Virus record (IMG/VR): IMGVR_UViG_3300031857_000808
Coordinates: 1-32,582 of that record
Source: a virus
DNA: 32,582 nt
Strand: one strand, 5' to 3'
The notes beneath the pieces are model-generated. The model made no database searches and was not told the DNA's origin. It saw only the letters and a list, made by a program, of their open reading frames with translations. Both the position numbers and the translations under genes were made by a program. Below are positions 1 to 7,094 of this stretch, in pieces (position 1 is the first letter of the stretch; each line of letters opens with the position of its first letter).

Positions 1-126
1 GAATTGAAGTAAGTAATTAAGAAAGATTCTCCTGAAATTACCTTGGCTGATGTCCGATCGCGTGATGTTAAAAACTTATTTGCATAAGTAGTGATAGGAT
101 TGCGGAAAGGATCAAGCGAAAAGTTC
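1..126. repeat. Terminal repeat, left copy (contig circularity)
   Basis: Bases 1-126 are identical to 32456-32581. The overlap is in frame within one coding gene, so it marks closure of a circular or circularly permuted molecule (unit 32455 bp) and not a biological repeat between genes. The final base of the window (32582, a) disagrees with the matching base 127 (c). Confidence 0.9.
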
Positions 127-479
127 CAGCCCTTATAAGTTCCTGAAGTTAAATTCGGATACGTTACTCCGTTGTATTCTTCCCCGTAGCGGATAGAGTA
201 ATCGACAGATAAGGAGTTGCTTGCATTGCGGACAAATCCTGAGCCGTCCTCGATAAGTTGGCGATTAAAGTAGTTTCTGACAATAGGTCCGAAATCGATG
301 ATCCCCAAATTGTTAGCGTCTGGATAGACTTTGAAGCTTGCGACGGTTGCAAGATTAATTTGTATGTCAAATACATATTTAAAATTGGTTAGTCCTACAT
401 TGTTGGAAGTTACCACAAACCAGAGCGCGTCATGGGCTGATGAGTAACTAGGGGGAACGCTGTTGATAGTAATAGCCAT
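1..479 (-). CDS. Virion structural protein, N-terminal part (gene crosses the contig ends)
   Basis: The ATG is at 479-477 and the frame stays open through position 1. Because 1-126 equals 32456-32581, it continues without a break at 32455 and ends at 31783, giving a 383-residue protein. The start overlaps the stop of the upstream gene (TAATG), which fits translational coupling. The N-terminal part is rich in beta-prone and aromatic residues, as in tail or baseplate components. It lies between a putative minor tail protein and a 720-residue tail protein, upstream of the tape measure, so a distal-tail or baseplate role is likely. I do not recognise a named family. The apparent truncation is only where the circle was cut. 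Confidence 0.8.
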   Translation of the reverse strand, partial: MAITINSVPPSYSSAHDALWFVVTSNNVGLTNFKYVFDIQINLATVASFKVYPDANNLGIIDFGPIVRNYFNRQLIEDGSGFVRNASNSLSVDYSIRYGEEYNGVTYPNLTSGTYKGWNFSLDPFRNPITTYANKFLTSRDRTSAKVISGESFLITYFN

Positions 480-1174
480 TAGCTAAAAGTTTGTTTAATG
501 TTTAATGCAATATCTTGCCCTAATGCTTGAGCTAGTTTAGCCTGGAACTCAGGACCGAAAGCGATGTCTATATTATCCTCAAAAAATCCAGTCCTTGATA
601 TACCTTTTCGCTTTATGTTTCTAGCTGTTGCAATCGCTAGATTTCTAAGTTTCTCTGTCTGATTTACAACATTTCCAAGAGTTCTTCTTCTCTGTTGTAA
701 GCCAGTCAAATTTCTACGCTGGTCCTCATTACGGATGTAAGATTTATGGCGCAAATACCAGCGTGTAATCGAATCGATAAACCCACTAGATAAGCGTAAA
801 TTCTTAAAGCTATAAGGACTATTTGTAGGCTCATGGAAACCAGGAGGAAGTTTTCCTTTAAAGCCTCCTATTCCTTTTACCCCTTTGTCATTGAAATCGT
901 AATACTTAGACGCTGGATTGCTTTTGTCGTATCCAATAGTCAAAGAGTATTTAGTTCCGTTTTGAGTCACAGAGGAAACGACAATATCGGATAAATTACC
1001 GGTGTCGATTTTCTTTCTTTCTGTTAATCTCTTTTTAGCAAGTTCAATAAATTCTAAAGCAGCCTGCGCCATGATAGCCTCGACTGAATCTAGTTTGACC
1101 TCGCCACCTCTGGCGATTCCACCAAAATCAAAATCTGATCCTAAAGATGCCTGAGCCTGACTAATGCTTGCCAT
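479..1174 (-). CDS. Putative minor tail / tail-completion protein
   Basis: This is a 231-residue protein. Its ATG overlaps the end of the long tail-chaperone frame by 14 nt, and its stop overlaps the next ATG (TAATG). The N-terminal half has a helix with an LAKKRLTERKKIDTGNLSD segment, which resembles the start of HK97 gp10-like neck/tail proteins where a basic helix precedes a 'TGxL' strand. The middle is glycine-rich (GVKGIGGFKGKLPPG) and the C-terminal half is very basic. It sits between the chaperone-like gene and large tail genes. Assignment as a tail-completion or minor tail protein rests on context and this weak resemblance. Confidence 0.55.
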   Translation of the reverse strand: MASISQAQASLGSDFDFGGIARGGEVKLDSVEAIMAQAALEFIELAKKRLTERKKIDTGNLSDIVVSSVTQNGTKYSLTIGYDKSNPASKYYDFNDKGVKGIGGFKGKLPPGFHEPTNSPYSFKNLRLSSGFIDSITRWYLRHKSYIRNEDQRRNLTGLQQRRRTLGNVVNQTEKLRNLAIATARNIKRKGISRTGFFEDNIDIAFGPEFQAKLAQALGQDIALNIKQTFS

Positions 1175-1942
1175 GTATTTTTTTTATTTGCTCGCGATCA
1201 TGCGCGTTTTTACTCTTTAAATAGGACAAATCATTCAAGGCTTGAATTGTTGGAAGCTCGTAAACCTCAGACAGTTTTATCCTTTCGTGCTCTGCGATGA
1301 GTGTAGCTTGGTAAATCCATCCAAAGCGCTGCATAAATCCTGAACCATTGTCTCGGCCTGCTCTTCCGTCATCCCTGCCTTCATCGATTCCGTCTTGAAA
1401 TAGTCCGATAAACTCCTTATCGAGTCGTTGAATACTCGACAAAAAAAAACAATCGAACCGTAAACCTGCTCAAATGGCGCTTCCAAAATATCCTCAGCGT
1501 ATTCCTCATGCTTAGCTGAATCGTACTTAGCTACCTTCCAACCTCGCCAGGTTTTCTTCATTGGCATTACCATAGACGCCGCGATCTTATGGATATTTAA
1601 AGCTACATCCGCCCCGAAAAACTTCGTCTCTAGGTAGCGTGCATAAGGGATATTTCTAATATCATAGATGCACCGATACTTCCTACCAGGCGTCTTAATA
1701 AAGTCCACCGGCTTAGGCTCTGGGAGCGTGTCAGTGATAAACTTTATTTTTAATAATTGCTTATTTAGATCCTTTACAGATAAAGAGTCTATTTGGTTTT
1801 CTGTTTGGTAGGACAGAATTGCCAAAGATTTTACAGCGACGTCTAGCTCTGTCAGCCCTTCAGTTTTCTGAAGTAGATTCTGAAGCTGGATCCACTGCCA
1901 TACGGTTACATCTTTCCAAGTCATATCGTTATTAAATAGCAT
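1161..1942 (-). CDS. Tail assembly chaperone-like protein, predicted -1 frameshift form
   Basis: After F167 of the 221-residue frame, a slip of one base back on T TTT TTT continues at 1442 with LSSIQRLDKEF and stays open for 93 residues to a stop at 1161, giving a product of about 260 residues. The -1 frame has no clear ATG of its own until 1334 (MQRFGWIYQ); its longer form could only begin at TTG 1442. Its last 57 residues look like real protein (IAEHERIKLSEVYELPTIQ). Known gpG/gpGT pairs use the same -1 direction. Alternatives are an independent 57-residue ORF from 1334, or a homopolymer length error joining the two frames. Confidence 0.5.
1277..1942 (-). CDS. Tail assembly chaperone-like protein, short (0-frame) form
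   Basis: This 221-residue protein starts directly after the terminase stop. It is mixed helical and ends with a charged helix (KAGMTEEQAETMV). Its position after the terminase, before the tail genes and ahead of the tape measure, and its overlap with a second open frame displaced by -1, match the gpG/gpGT arrangement of lambda-like tails, where two forms of one chaperone coat the tape measure. The codons for V165-F166-F167-C168 contain nine T in a row, a potential slip site. The sequence itself is not obviously lambda G-like, so the name rests on architecture and context. Confidence 0.55.
   Translation of the reverse strand: MLFNNDMTWKDVTVWQWIQLQNLLQKTEGLTELDVAVKSLAILSYQTENQIDSLSVKDLNKQLLKIKFITDTLPEPKPVDFIKTPGRKYRCIYDIRNIPYARYLETKFFGADVALNIHKIAASMVMPMKKTWRGWKVAKYDSAKHEEYAEDILEAPFEQVYGSIVFFCRVFNDSIRSLSDYFKTESMKAGMTEEQAETMVQDLCSALDGFTKLHSSQSTKG
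1441..1449 (-). promoter_or_regulatory. T9 slippery site for -1 frameshifting
   Basis: On the coding strand the run G-T9-G is read GTT TTT TTT TGT in the 0 frame, so T TTT TTT is a perfect X XXY YYZ heptamer. The -1 frame is open from here to 1161. I did not identify a convincing downstream stem or pseudoknot by eye. Confidence 0.5.
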
Positions 1943-3115
1943 TTAAACAAAATTGTATTTACCGGTTCCTGCTTTGAAGTCTAGCTTGCGCCAGGCTAAA
2001 GCTAAAGCCATTACACAGTCATCGTGAAAACCGCTAGGCGCTGAGTATTTAACGCCATTAGCAGAGTACTGATATTCAAAGATTTCTAATTCCTCCTGAA
2101 TCATTCCAGCAGGATAGTGAATCTTCTCTTGATGGATTGCCACCTGCAAGCCTAGCATTAGCTCTTGTTTAGATTGGCTTGTAAACTTGAAGCCCTCTAT
2201 TGCTAATCCTTCGCGCTGTAGCTGTTCCACCACCGGATCACCTACGCCAGTGCTATCCACTAACATGGGAACCTTTGGAAGCATTCTGATTTTATTCTGT
2301 GTGCTAGCCCAGTCGTTTTGGAAGCGTTCAAAGTAAGCCACATTTCCATTCATGTCTAGCCCTATGATCACAGTCCAGTCGCTTGATTTAGCTAAGTCAA
2401 TTCCAAAGACTTTGACCGGTTCTGAAGACATCGCAGAGATGCAATTTGAAAGCGCTTTAGATCCAAATGGATTGGCACTATTCTCCGCTGGGTTAGCCAT
2501 GTATTCCTGCTCGAATACCACTTCAGGCAGAGCCATTCTAGCGCTGTCGATTTCATCGTCTGAGATGTGTGGATTATCATAAGAGCTAAACTTAAACGAC
2601 TCCCATTCTGGTGATGGATCGACGCCCTTTAAATAAAGCGAATAAAAGAAGTTCTTCCCTTTAGGTGTTGATAAGAATATCGCCTTCCCTTGGAAGTCTG
2701 TGAGCGTTGGACGAATGGCATTGTTCCAGCCCTCTTCCAGGTTAGGTATGAAGGACGCCTCATCGATAATCACATAGTGAAATTTTAAACCTCTGAGATT
2801 ATCTAGGCGTTCGCCCGTGAAGAATCTAATCGATCCTCCAGTGATTAGCTTAAAGGTCAGATCCGATCGGTTTGGGATTGCTACATTAGCCGGCATCAAT
2901 AAGGCAAGCTCATCAAAGAATGCCTTCGCTAATAAGTATGTTGGCGTGATGTACGCGACGCGCTTCCCTTGCATGGATTCCAGACAAGTGATTACTTGAC
3001 AGATCAAGGACTTCCCCCAGCGTCTGCCTGACATTAACACCTTGAACCTTGCTTTTGAATTTAAGACCTTCGCTTGGTTAGTGTGTGGTCTAGGAAGTGT
3101 GATCTTCGTTTGCAA
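1943..3115 (-). CDS. terL: Terminase large subunit
   Basis: This 390-residue packaging motor ATPase and nuclease is of typical length. Walker A SGRRWGKS lies at residues 29-36 and Walker B VIIDEA at 115-120, followed by the coupling region around FLSTPKG (148-153). The C-terminal RNase H-like nuclease shows the expected acidic residues in FGIDLAKSSDW (D240), LVDSTG (D287) and FHDD (D365/D366). It cuts and translocates phage DNA into the prohead through the portal. The start overlaps the end of TerS by 26 nt, and the next gene begins right after the stop, so the three genes form one operon. All catalytic motifs appear intact. Confidence 0.95.
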   Translation of the reverse strand: MQTKITLPRPHTNQAKVLNSKARFKVLMSGRRWGKSLICQVITCLESMQGKRVAYITPTYLLAKAFFDELALLMPANVAIPNRSDLTFKLITGGSIRFFTGERLDNLRGLKFHYVIIDEASFIPNLEEGWNNAIRPTLTDFQGKAIFLSTPKGKNFFYSLYLKGVDPSPEWESFKFSSYDNPHISDDEIDSARMALPEVVFEQEYMANPAENSANPFGSKALSNCISAMSSEPVKVFGIDLAKSSDWTVIIGLDMNGNVAYFERFQNDWASTQNKIRMLPKVPMLVDSTGVGDPVVEQLQREGLAIEGFKFTSQSKQELMLGLQVAIHQEKIHYPAGMIQEELEIFEYQYSANGVKYSAPSGFHDDCVMALALAWRKLDFKAGTGKYNFV

Positions 3116-3533
3116 AGCTTATGATTACTTCTTGTTTTTCTTCGTTCTTAGCTCTATCCGTCCACCCTAAGAGATTCTTAGCGTAGAAGATACCCTTTCC
3201 TTCATTGGCTACAATATCGGCCGCTAGAGCGCGAAACATTTCGTCTATCTCTTTGACCTCCTTGTGCAAAGGATGCTCTGATTTAGCTAGTACATTGTAC
3301 CAATTAGATCGCTTGTAAAATTCTGCACCTTGTCTAGGTAGCCATATCAAAAGAAAGTAGCTAATTGTTGGCAGGTGTCGCTCTCTAATGATACGAACTC
3401 CTGCACCAGTTGCGACTTCCTTGGTAGAATCAAGGCAATAGTCGATATATTTATTCGCCCACTCCATGATTAAATCAGAATCTCTAATTTTTTCGACTGG
3501 CTTATTAGCTTTCACTGGTTTTTTCTCTTTCAT
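3090..3533 (-). CDS. terS: Terminase small subunit
   Basis: This is a 147-residue protein starting at the ATG at 3533, which overlaps the upstream stop (ATGA). A further in-frame ATG at 3554 lies inside the previous gene and is less likely. It has a basic N-terminus, a helical core around YFLLIWLPRQG, and a C-terminal EGKGIFYAKNLLGWTDR segment, typical of small terminases whose last helix-rich part ends 'FWLKNRLGW'-like. It would recognise packaging sites and load TerL. It is directly upstream of and overlaps terL. The call rests on this motif and position. Confidence 0.75.
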   Translation of the reverse strand: MKEKKPVKANKPVEKIRDSDLIMEWANKYIDYCLDSTKEVATGAGVRIIRERHLPTISYFLLIWLPRQGAEFYKRSNWYNVLAKSEHPLHKEVKEIDEMFRALAADIVANEGKGIFYAKNLLGWTDRAKNEEKQEVIISFANEDHTS

Positions 3534-4066
3534 TTCTTGAATAATAAGGACCAATCTGTAGGTATTGTCAGGCGTTTCTCTAAGCTATATCCGTATTCCG
3601 ACATAAACTCGATCCATTGATCAGTCGATTTTATGTTGATGTGCCCCCACCAGGCATCGAAATATGGTGTGGTAGTGTAAGGAGTCGATGAAAGTAGCAG
3701 ATATTTAGCCTCGATGTTCTCTAAATAGTCATTAATCTGCTCATCTGTTAGGTGTTCAAACACCTCAATCGTCACAATTAGATCGCATTGGTTTGGATAA
3801 TTCTTTAAACCGTGCAATAATTGCCCCCTCTTTTTAGCAAAAGCTTTGTGATACCTATTTGGCTCGATGCCGTAATAGTTTATTTTGAGCTTCGATAAGC
3901 ATTCACCTAGCGTTCCCATTCCTGCACCGATCTCGATGACGCTCTTAGGATCGTATTGCTCAATAATTTCAGCCGTAGCCTTCATAAGATTCCAGTATTC
4001 AGGATTCTCAGGAGTCACTCCAATGCTAATCTCATGATCAAAAAATTCTTTAGCCGTTGCTTGCAT
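3530..4066 (-). CDS. Class I SAM-dependent methyltransferase
   Basis: This is a 178-residue Rossmann methyltransferase. Motif I VIEIGAGMGTLGECL lies near residue 40, followed by an acidic strand end (YGIEPN) and a post-I motif DLIVTIEVFEHL, the 'D..-EHL' signature of small-molecule or glycan methyltransferases. It lacks DPPY or PCQ motifs, so it is probably not a standard DNA methylase. It overlaps the upstream conserved small gene (17 nt) and terS (ATGA), and lies two genes after a glycosyltransferase. Methylation of a sugar on the virion or host surface is an inference from this context. Confidence 0.8.
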   Translation of the reverse strand: MQATAKEFFDHEISIGVTPENPEYWNLMKATAEIIEQYDPKSVIEIGAGMGTLGECLSKLKINYYGIEPNRYHKAFAKKRGQLLHGLKNYPNQCDLIVTIEVFEHLTDEQINDYLENIEAKYLLLSSTPYTTTPYFDAWWGHINIKSTDQWIEFMSEYGYSLEKRLTIPTDWSLLFKK

Positions 4067-4481
4067 TATCTATCTGTTCTAATTTTCTAATCGCCCACTC
4101 TATCCCTTCAGTTCCTCCCCAGGCATCCCACATCAAACCGCCACAGCCTTCGCCATAGGGAACGTCTTTATTCTGCTGGTGTCTTTTGAAGCTTGCCATT
4201 CTTGCAATCGTATCGCGTGATATTGGCTCCTTGTTTGCTAGCTGATTAGCTCTTGCCTTTCCTACAGCAGTACCGCAAGATCCCCAGCCATTTTCCTCAG
4301 CGTACTTAAGTGCTCGCTTAGCGTTATTAGTCGCGCTCTCTGGATAGTCATTATAAGATTCAGCAAAAGCGCCACCTGCTAAGATAGCCTGATAGACTTC
4401 GATTGCTTTCTCTTCAGTATCGTAGATGCAAGCACCTGATCCTATTCTATATTTTCCGTTTGAGCATTTAATGACCGGCAT
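4050..4481 (-). CDS. Conserved phage protein with a GWGSCG...GLMWDAWGG domain
   Basis: This is a 143-residue protein. An N-terminal module (MPVIKCSNGKYRIGSGACIY) resembles a short nucleic-acid or zinc-type lead-in with two cysteines. The second module contains NAKRALKYAEENGWGSCGT, REPIS-like KEPISRDTIARMASF and GGLMWDAWGG, which I recall as a domain found free or fused to head-morphogenesis proteins in many phages. Its biochemical role is unknown to me. It starts one base after the glycosyltransferase stop and overlaps the methyltransferase, so all three are co-expressed with the terminase genes. Confidence 0.6.
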   Translation of the reverse strand: MPVIKCSNGKYRIGSGACIYDTEEKAIEVYQAILAGGAFAESYNDYPESATNNAKRALKYAEENGWGSCGTAVGKARANQLANKEPISRDTIARMASFKRHQQNKDVPYGEGCGGLMWDAWGGTEGIEWAIRKLEQIDNASNG

Positions 4482-4482
4482 A

Positions 4483-5505
4483 TTATTGGATTAGTTTACT
4501 ATAAATAGCAAATCGAGCCTCATTAATTTTGAAGATGTCGTAGTGCTCCCGGACGTATTCTCCATTCCGATAGCCAAAGTCATCTCGCATCTGCTTGCTG
4601 AATGCCATTCGTTTAATGTCACGCTCCCAGTTATCCACTTCGAAAATCGTCGGAATGTCATCATAAGGCGCACGCTTGTAGGTTAGGATTGGAATATTCT
4701 TAGCCCCTGCCTCTAGCGCCTTTAGGTTTGATTTTAGTCTGTTGAATTTGTTATCCAATAAGGGAACCAAAAGCATATCAGCCTCCAGGTAAAAATTCAT
4801 GTAAAGATCCACCGGCAAGGATTCAATGATTTTGTATTCAAGCTTCTCATTAGCAGTGTATAGATTTCCCATCTGATTCCAGTGCCATTTATTAAACTCA
4901 TTCCAACCGCAAAGAAGCATCCTAGTATTTTCTCTAAATACCCTAGACTTTGCCAGCTCCTCGATCGGTCTCTTTAATTGCTGAATGTCCGGATAGTGAG
5001 TAATCGATCCGGTGTGTGCAATCGTCACTTTCTCATTCTCCTTGCGGACCGTAGTGAATTGGTCCTTGTCAAATGGCAAAGCATTAGGCAGGATTTCACA
5101 GTTTTTATTTATCTGGATTATTTCTAAATAAAGACGATTGTGTGTTGTGGTTACCAGGTCAGCGTATCGGATGTAATCCTTTATAATCCTTGTAATCCCT
5201 AGGCGTCTATAGGTTCCAGCGCTCAGGTGCTTATCGAATAGACTCCAATAATCGTCAATGTCTACCACTAATTTAAAGCCAAACTTCTGGCGCCATTCTA
5301 GTAGCTGAAGCAAAGGCGTGGATTCTAGGAACCGATTAATGACTACCACATTGAAATTCTTTTCTTTCAATAGGTCCTCTGTAATCGTGTCAGTGATCAG
5401 GCAGTATTCCTTTTCCATGATCGACAAAGGAAGCGCCAGTCTGTGGTAGGTTACTCCACTATTTTGACTTCCTACCGCGAGGATTCTTAGCTTGGATTTT
5501 GTCAT
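4483..5505 (-). CDS. Glycosyltransferase, GT-B fold (GT4-like)
   Basis: This 340-residue enzyme would transfer a nucleotide-activated sugar. The N-terminal part starts with a glycosyltransferase-type strand and glycine-rich turn (ILAVGSQNSGVTYHRL) and has VVDIDDYW. The C-terminal half has VTIAHTGS, LLCGW and the donor-binding region with FNRLKSNLKALEAGA, where the usual E-x7-E helix of GT4 enzymes is expected. The ATG at 5505 follows the leader AACCAAACAA and overlaps the preceding gene by 47 nt. The acceptor could be a virion protein, a host glycan or modified DNA. Its operon with a methyltransferase just before the terminase favours virion or surface decoration (inference). Confidence 0.8.
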   Translation of the reverse strand: MTKSKLRILAVGSQNSGVTYHRLALPLSIMEKEYCLITDTITEDLLKEKNFNVVVINRFLESTPLLQLLEWRQKFGFKLVVDIDDYWSLFDKHLSAGTYRRLGITRIIKDYIRYADLVTTTHNRLYLEIIQINKNCEILPNALPFDKDQFTTVRKENEKVTIAHTGSITHYPDIQQLKRPIEELAKSRVFRENTRMLLCGWNEFNKWHWNQMGNLYTANEKLEYKIIESLPVDLYMNFYLEADMLLVPLLDNKFNRLKSNLKALEAGAKNIPILTYKRAPYDDIPTIFEVDNWERDIKRMAFSKQMRDDFGYRNGEYVREHYDIFKINEARFAIYSKLIQ

Positions 5506-5764
5506 TTGTTTGGTTAGTTTGGTTTACTGCCTCCGCTTGTTTAGCTGACATGACGTTCTCGTAGTGATGGCTTAGTCGCTTAAGCATATCGAATACACAG
5601 CCACCACACCAGGAATTTAGCACATAGCTAGGATCTAGCGAACGCTTATAGATTTCATGATACTCATTGAGGACCGCGTGGTCTAGGTTTCGGGTAAACC
5701 CTAGGGCTACGCTTTCGAAGTTAATGATATTTTCCTGGATGAATTTGATGTCTTGGTCTGTCAT
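5459..5764 (-). CDS. Small protein with a WCGGC motif
   Basis: This is a 101-residue protein starting at the ATG that overlaps the upstream stop (TAATG). It contains SWCGGCVFDMLKRLSHHYENV, a CxxC followed by an amphipathic helix, and ends in a basic tail (RGRKSK). I associate this type of protein with Bacteroidota phages, but its function is not known to me. The CxxC could bind metal or be redox-active. It lies between a small membrane protein and the glycosyltransferase, whose start it overlaps. Confidence 0.6.
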   Translation of the reverse strand: MTDQDIKFIQENIINFESVALGFTRNLDHAVLNEYHEIYKRSLDPSYVLNSWCGGCVFDMLKRLSHHYENVMSAKQAEAVNQTNQTNDKIQAKNPRGRKSK

Positions 5765-6003
5765 TATAATTTCATTAATAGTCTGTAAATAATGGCGCAC
5801 TTCACACCTGCCCCGAACGTGATAGCTATAACCTCACAGAGTTCCACTGGCGCCCAGATCAATGCAAGAGCAGTCCAGAATCCTAGGCATGGCGCGCAGT
5901 TGAATGGCTTAAAGTTTAGGCTAAGGCTGTGGTGCAGATTGTTCATCTGGAAGAACGTGACAAAAGCCACAGAGGCTAATAGCTGTATCATTAGTCCATC
6001 CAT
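5764..6003 (-). CDS. Small membrane protein with a CxxC-GFW motif
   Basis: This 79-residue protein is very hydrophobic, with two to three predicted membrane segments (about 4-19, 40-55 and 57-75). Between them is a FNCAPCLGFWTAL motif. It overlaps the end of the preceding 38-residue ORF and its stop overlaps the next ATG. The CxxC next to a membrane segment may bind metal or form a disulphide. No function can be assigned, though it resembles small integral membrane proteins with a 'C..C.gfW' motif. Confidence 0.6.
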   Translation of the reverse strand: MDGLMIQLLASVAFVTFFQMNNLHHSLSLNFKPFNCAPCLGFWTALALIWAPVELCEVIAITFGAGVKCAIIYRLLMKL

Positions 6004-6107
6004 TTGCCATGATTAAACAAATGCCAGGTTCTATGTTTTAGAACCTCAATGATCAAGGAGAACAAAGAATCTGCTTCGTACTCTCCAGCTTCTACGATTA
6101 ACTTCAT
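5991..6107 (-). CDS. 38-residue small ORF
   Basis: This short frame begins MKLIVEAGEYEADSLF and ends GKWMD. Its ATG overlaps the upstream stop (ATGA at 6107-6104), and its stop lies inside the start of the next gene. It exactly fills what would otherwise be a 100-nt gap in a tightly packed operon. The overlaps at both ends are the main support. Its function is unknown. Confidence 0.5.
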   Translation of the reverse strand: MKLIVEAGEYEADSLFSLIIEVLKHRTWHLFNHGKWMD

Positions 6108-6295
6108 ACGATCTCAATTTTGTAGAGGGCTTCTTGCACCTCCAGGTGATAGCACTTATCGTCCATCCTTTGGTGATATTCGATAAACTTTGTACAGATA
6201 TACAGAGCGCACTCTCGCGCCATTAGTTTCGATCCGGTAAAGTAAAGGCAATTATTAAATAAATCCTTTGCAAATTCATCAGGCTTCTTATTCAT
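6104..6295 (-). CDS. Small YW-E family-like protein (divergent paralogue)
   Basis: This is a 63-residue helical protein with PDEFAKDLFNNCL at the start, ARECALYICTKFIE in the middle and YHLEVQEALYKIEI at the end. The order of features matches the tandem family at 12600-13424 (KxxAxxL, then A-A helix, then YWxEVRxxI), with YW replaced by YH. It overlaps the sigma-like gene by 8 nt. It is probably a separated, diverged member of that family. Its function is unknown. Confidence 0.6.
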   Translation of the reverse strand: MNKKPDEFAKDLFNNCLYFTGSKLMARECALYICTKFIEYHQRMDDKCYHLEVQEALYKIEIV

Positions 6296-6791
6296 CCTTG
6301 AGTTTCTTTTTGATTAATGCGATAGTTTTAACGATCGACGGATACGGGATCTTAGTCTTTCTGTGGACGTCCATCTGGTTAAATCCTGATTCGACGTATT
6401 GATCCAGCAGTCTGTCTTCATACCAGCACAGTGTCTTTCTTTTACTATCTAGCAAATCAAAGAGAATCTCCTTCTGGTCCTTCGAGTTATCGATGTGATC
6501 CTCTAGGTTTTCAATTTCCTCAATCGACTCAAATTTAGCTCTGAAGTTTCTGAAGAATGGCTGATTCATCCCGGTGCTTCTGATCATGTTTAGCATGGCT
6601 CTGACCAGGTAAAACTTCAGCGCGTTATTCTCGTAAAGGTTCCAGAACTTTTCATCGCTTAGAGTGCAAAGTGAGATGAACATCTCTTGCCTAAGATCGT
6701 CGCGGAGGCTAGCCGGTTGCATCTTGCGAAGCGCCTGGCTTATATCCTTGGAAAGGTAAAGCTCCTCGATTATCTCGTTTCTGCTCTTCAC
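6288..6791 (-). CDS. Putative phage sigma-like transcription factor
   Basis: This is a 167-residue all-helical protein. Residues 25-75 (SLRDDLRQEMFISLC, then FYLVRAMLNMIRS) resemble a sigma region 2 with a DLxQExFxxL-type helix. The C-terminal 45 residues (QYVESGFNQMDVHRKTKIPYPSIVKTI) look like the helix-turn-helix of region 4. Length fits small phage sigma or late-activator proteins. It is near the end of the replication region and shortly upstream of the packaging and structural genes, where a late-transcription switch would be useful. No experimental function is implied, and it could be another HTH regulator. Confidence 0.55.
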   Translation of the reverse strand: MKSRNEIIEELYLSKDISQALRKMQPASLRDDLRQEMFISLCTLSDEKFWNLYENNALKFYLVRAMLNMIRSTGMNQPFFRNFRAKFESIEEIENLEDHIDNSKDQKEILFDLLDSKRKTLCWYEDRLLDQYVESGFNQMDVHRKTKIPYPSIVKTIALIKKKLKDE

Positions 6792-7060
6792 TATAAGTCC
6801 TCCGGTAGATTTGCAATGTAAGCTTCGACTTCCTTGACTATTCGCTTTGTATTCTCGATTTCGAATTTCAAGTATTCCATTGCTTTCTCTAGGTCCTTAA
6901 GCCGGTCATCTTTCTTGCCTGCTCTTAGGACATATTTTACGACGTTACCTAGGGAGAACCCAAGCCCAAAAGCCTCGATCACATCGATCGCCTGGAGTCC
7001 TCCCTTTCCTTGATAGTGATCAGGCTTGACCACTTGTTCAGCGTTACTATTCATTTTCAT
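6791..7060 (-). CDS. DUF3310-family protein
   Basis: This is an 89-residue protein with the family signature in order: KPDHY near residue 13, IEAFGLGFSLGNVVKYVLRAGKK, then DLEKAMEYLKFEIE. DUF3310 proteins are common in phage replication regions, and their role is unclear. It starts at 7060 or 7054; the leader AACCAAACGAA directly precedes 7060, which favours that start. Its stop touches the start of the sigma-like gene. Confidence 0.8.
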   Translation of the reverse strand: MKMNSNAEQVVKPDHYQGKGGLQAIDVIEAFGLGFSLGNVVKYVLRAGKKDDRLKDLEKAMEYLKFEIENTKRIVKEVEAYIANLPEDL

Positions 7061-7094
7061 TTCGTTTGGTTATGCAAAGCTTAAAAAATCTTTT

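Noticed and set aside
2392-2580. Minus-strand 62-residue ORF inside terL
   Set aside because: It is in an alternative frame of a gene with intact motifs and shows no coding character.
5792-6016. 74-residue plus-strand ORF
   Set aside because: It is antisense to the small membrane protein, whose start and stop overlaps with neighbours support the minus strand.
7080-7094. A/T palindrome as a terminator
   Set aside because: The stem is only A-T pairs in a short AT-rich gap and too weak to call.
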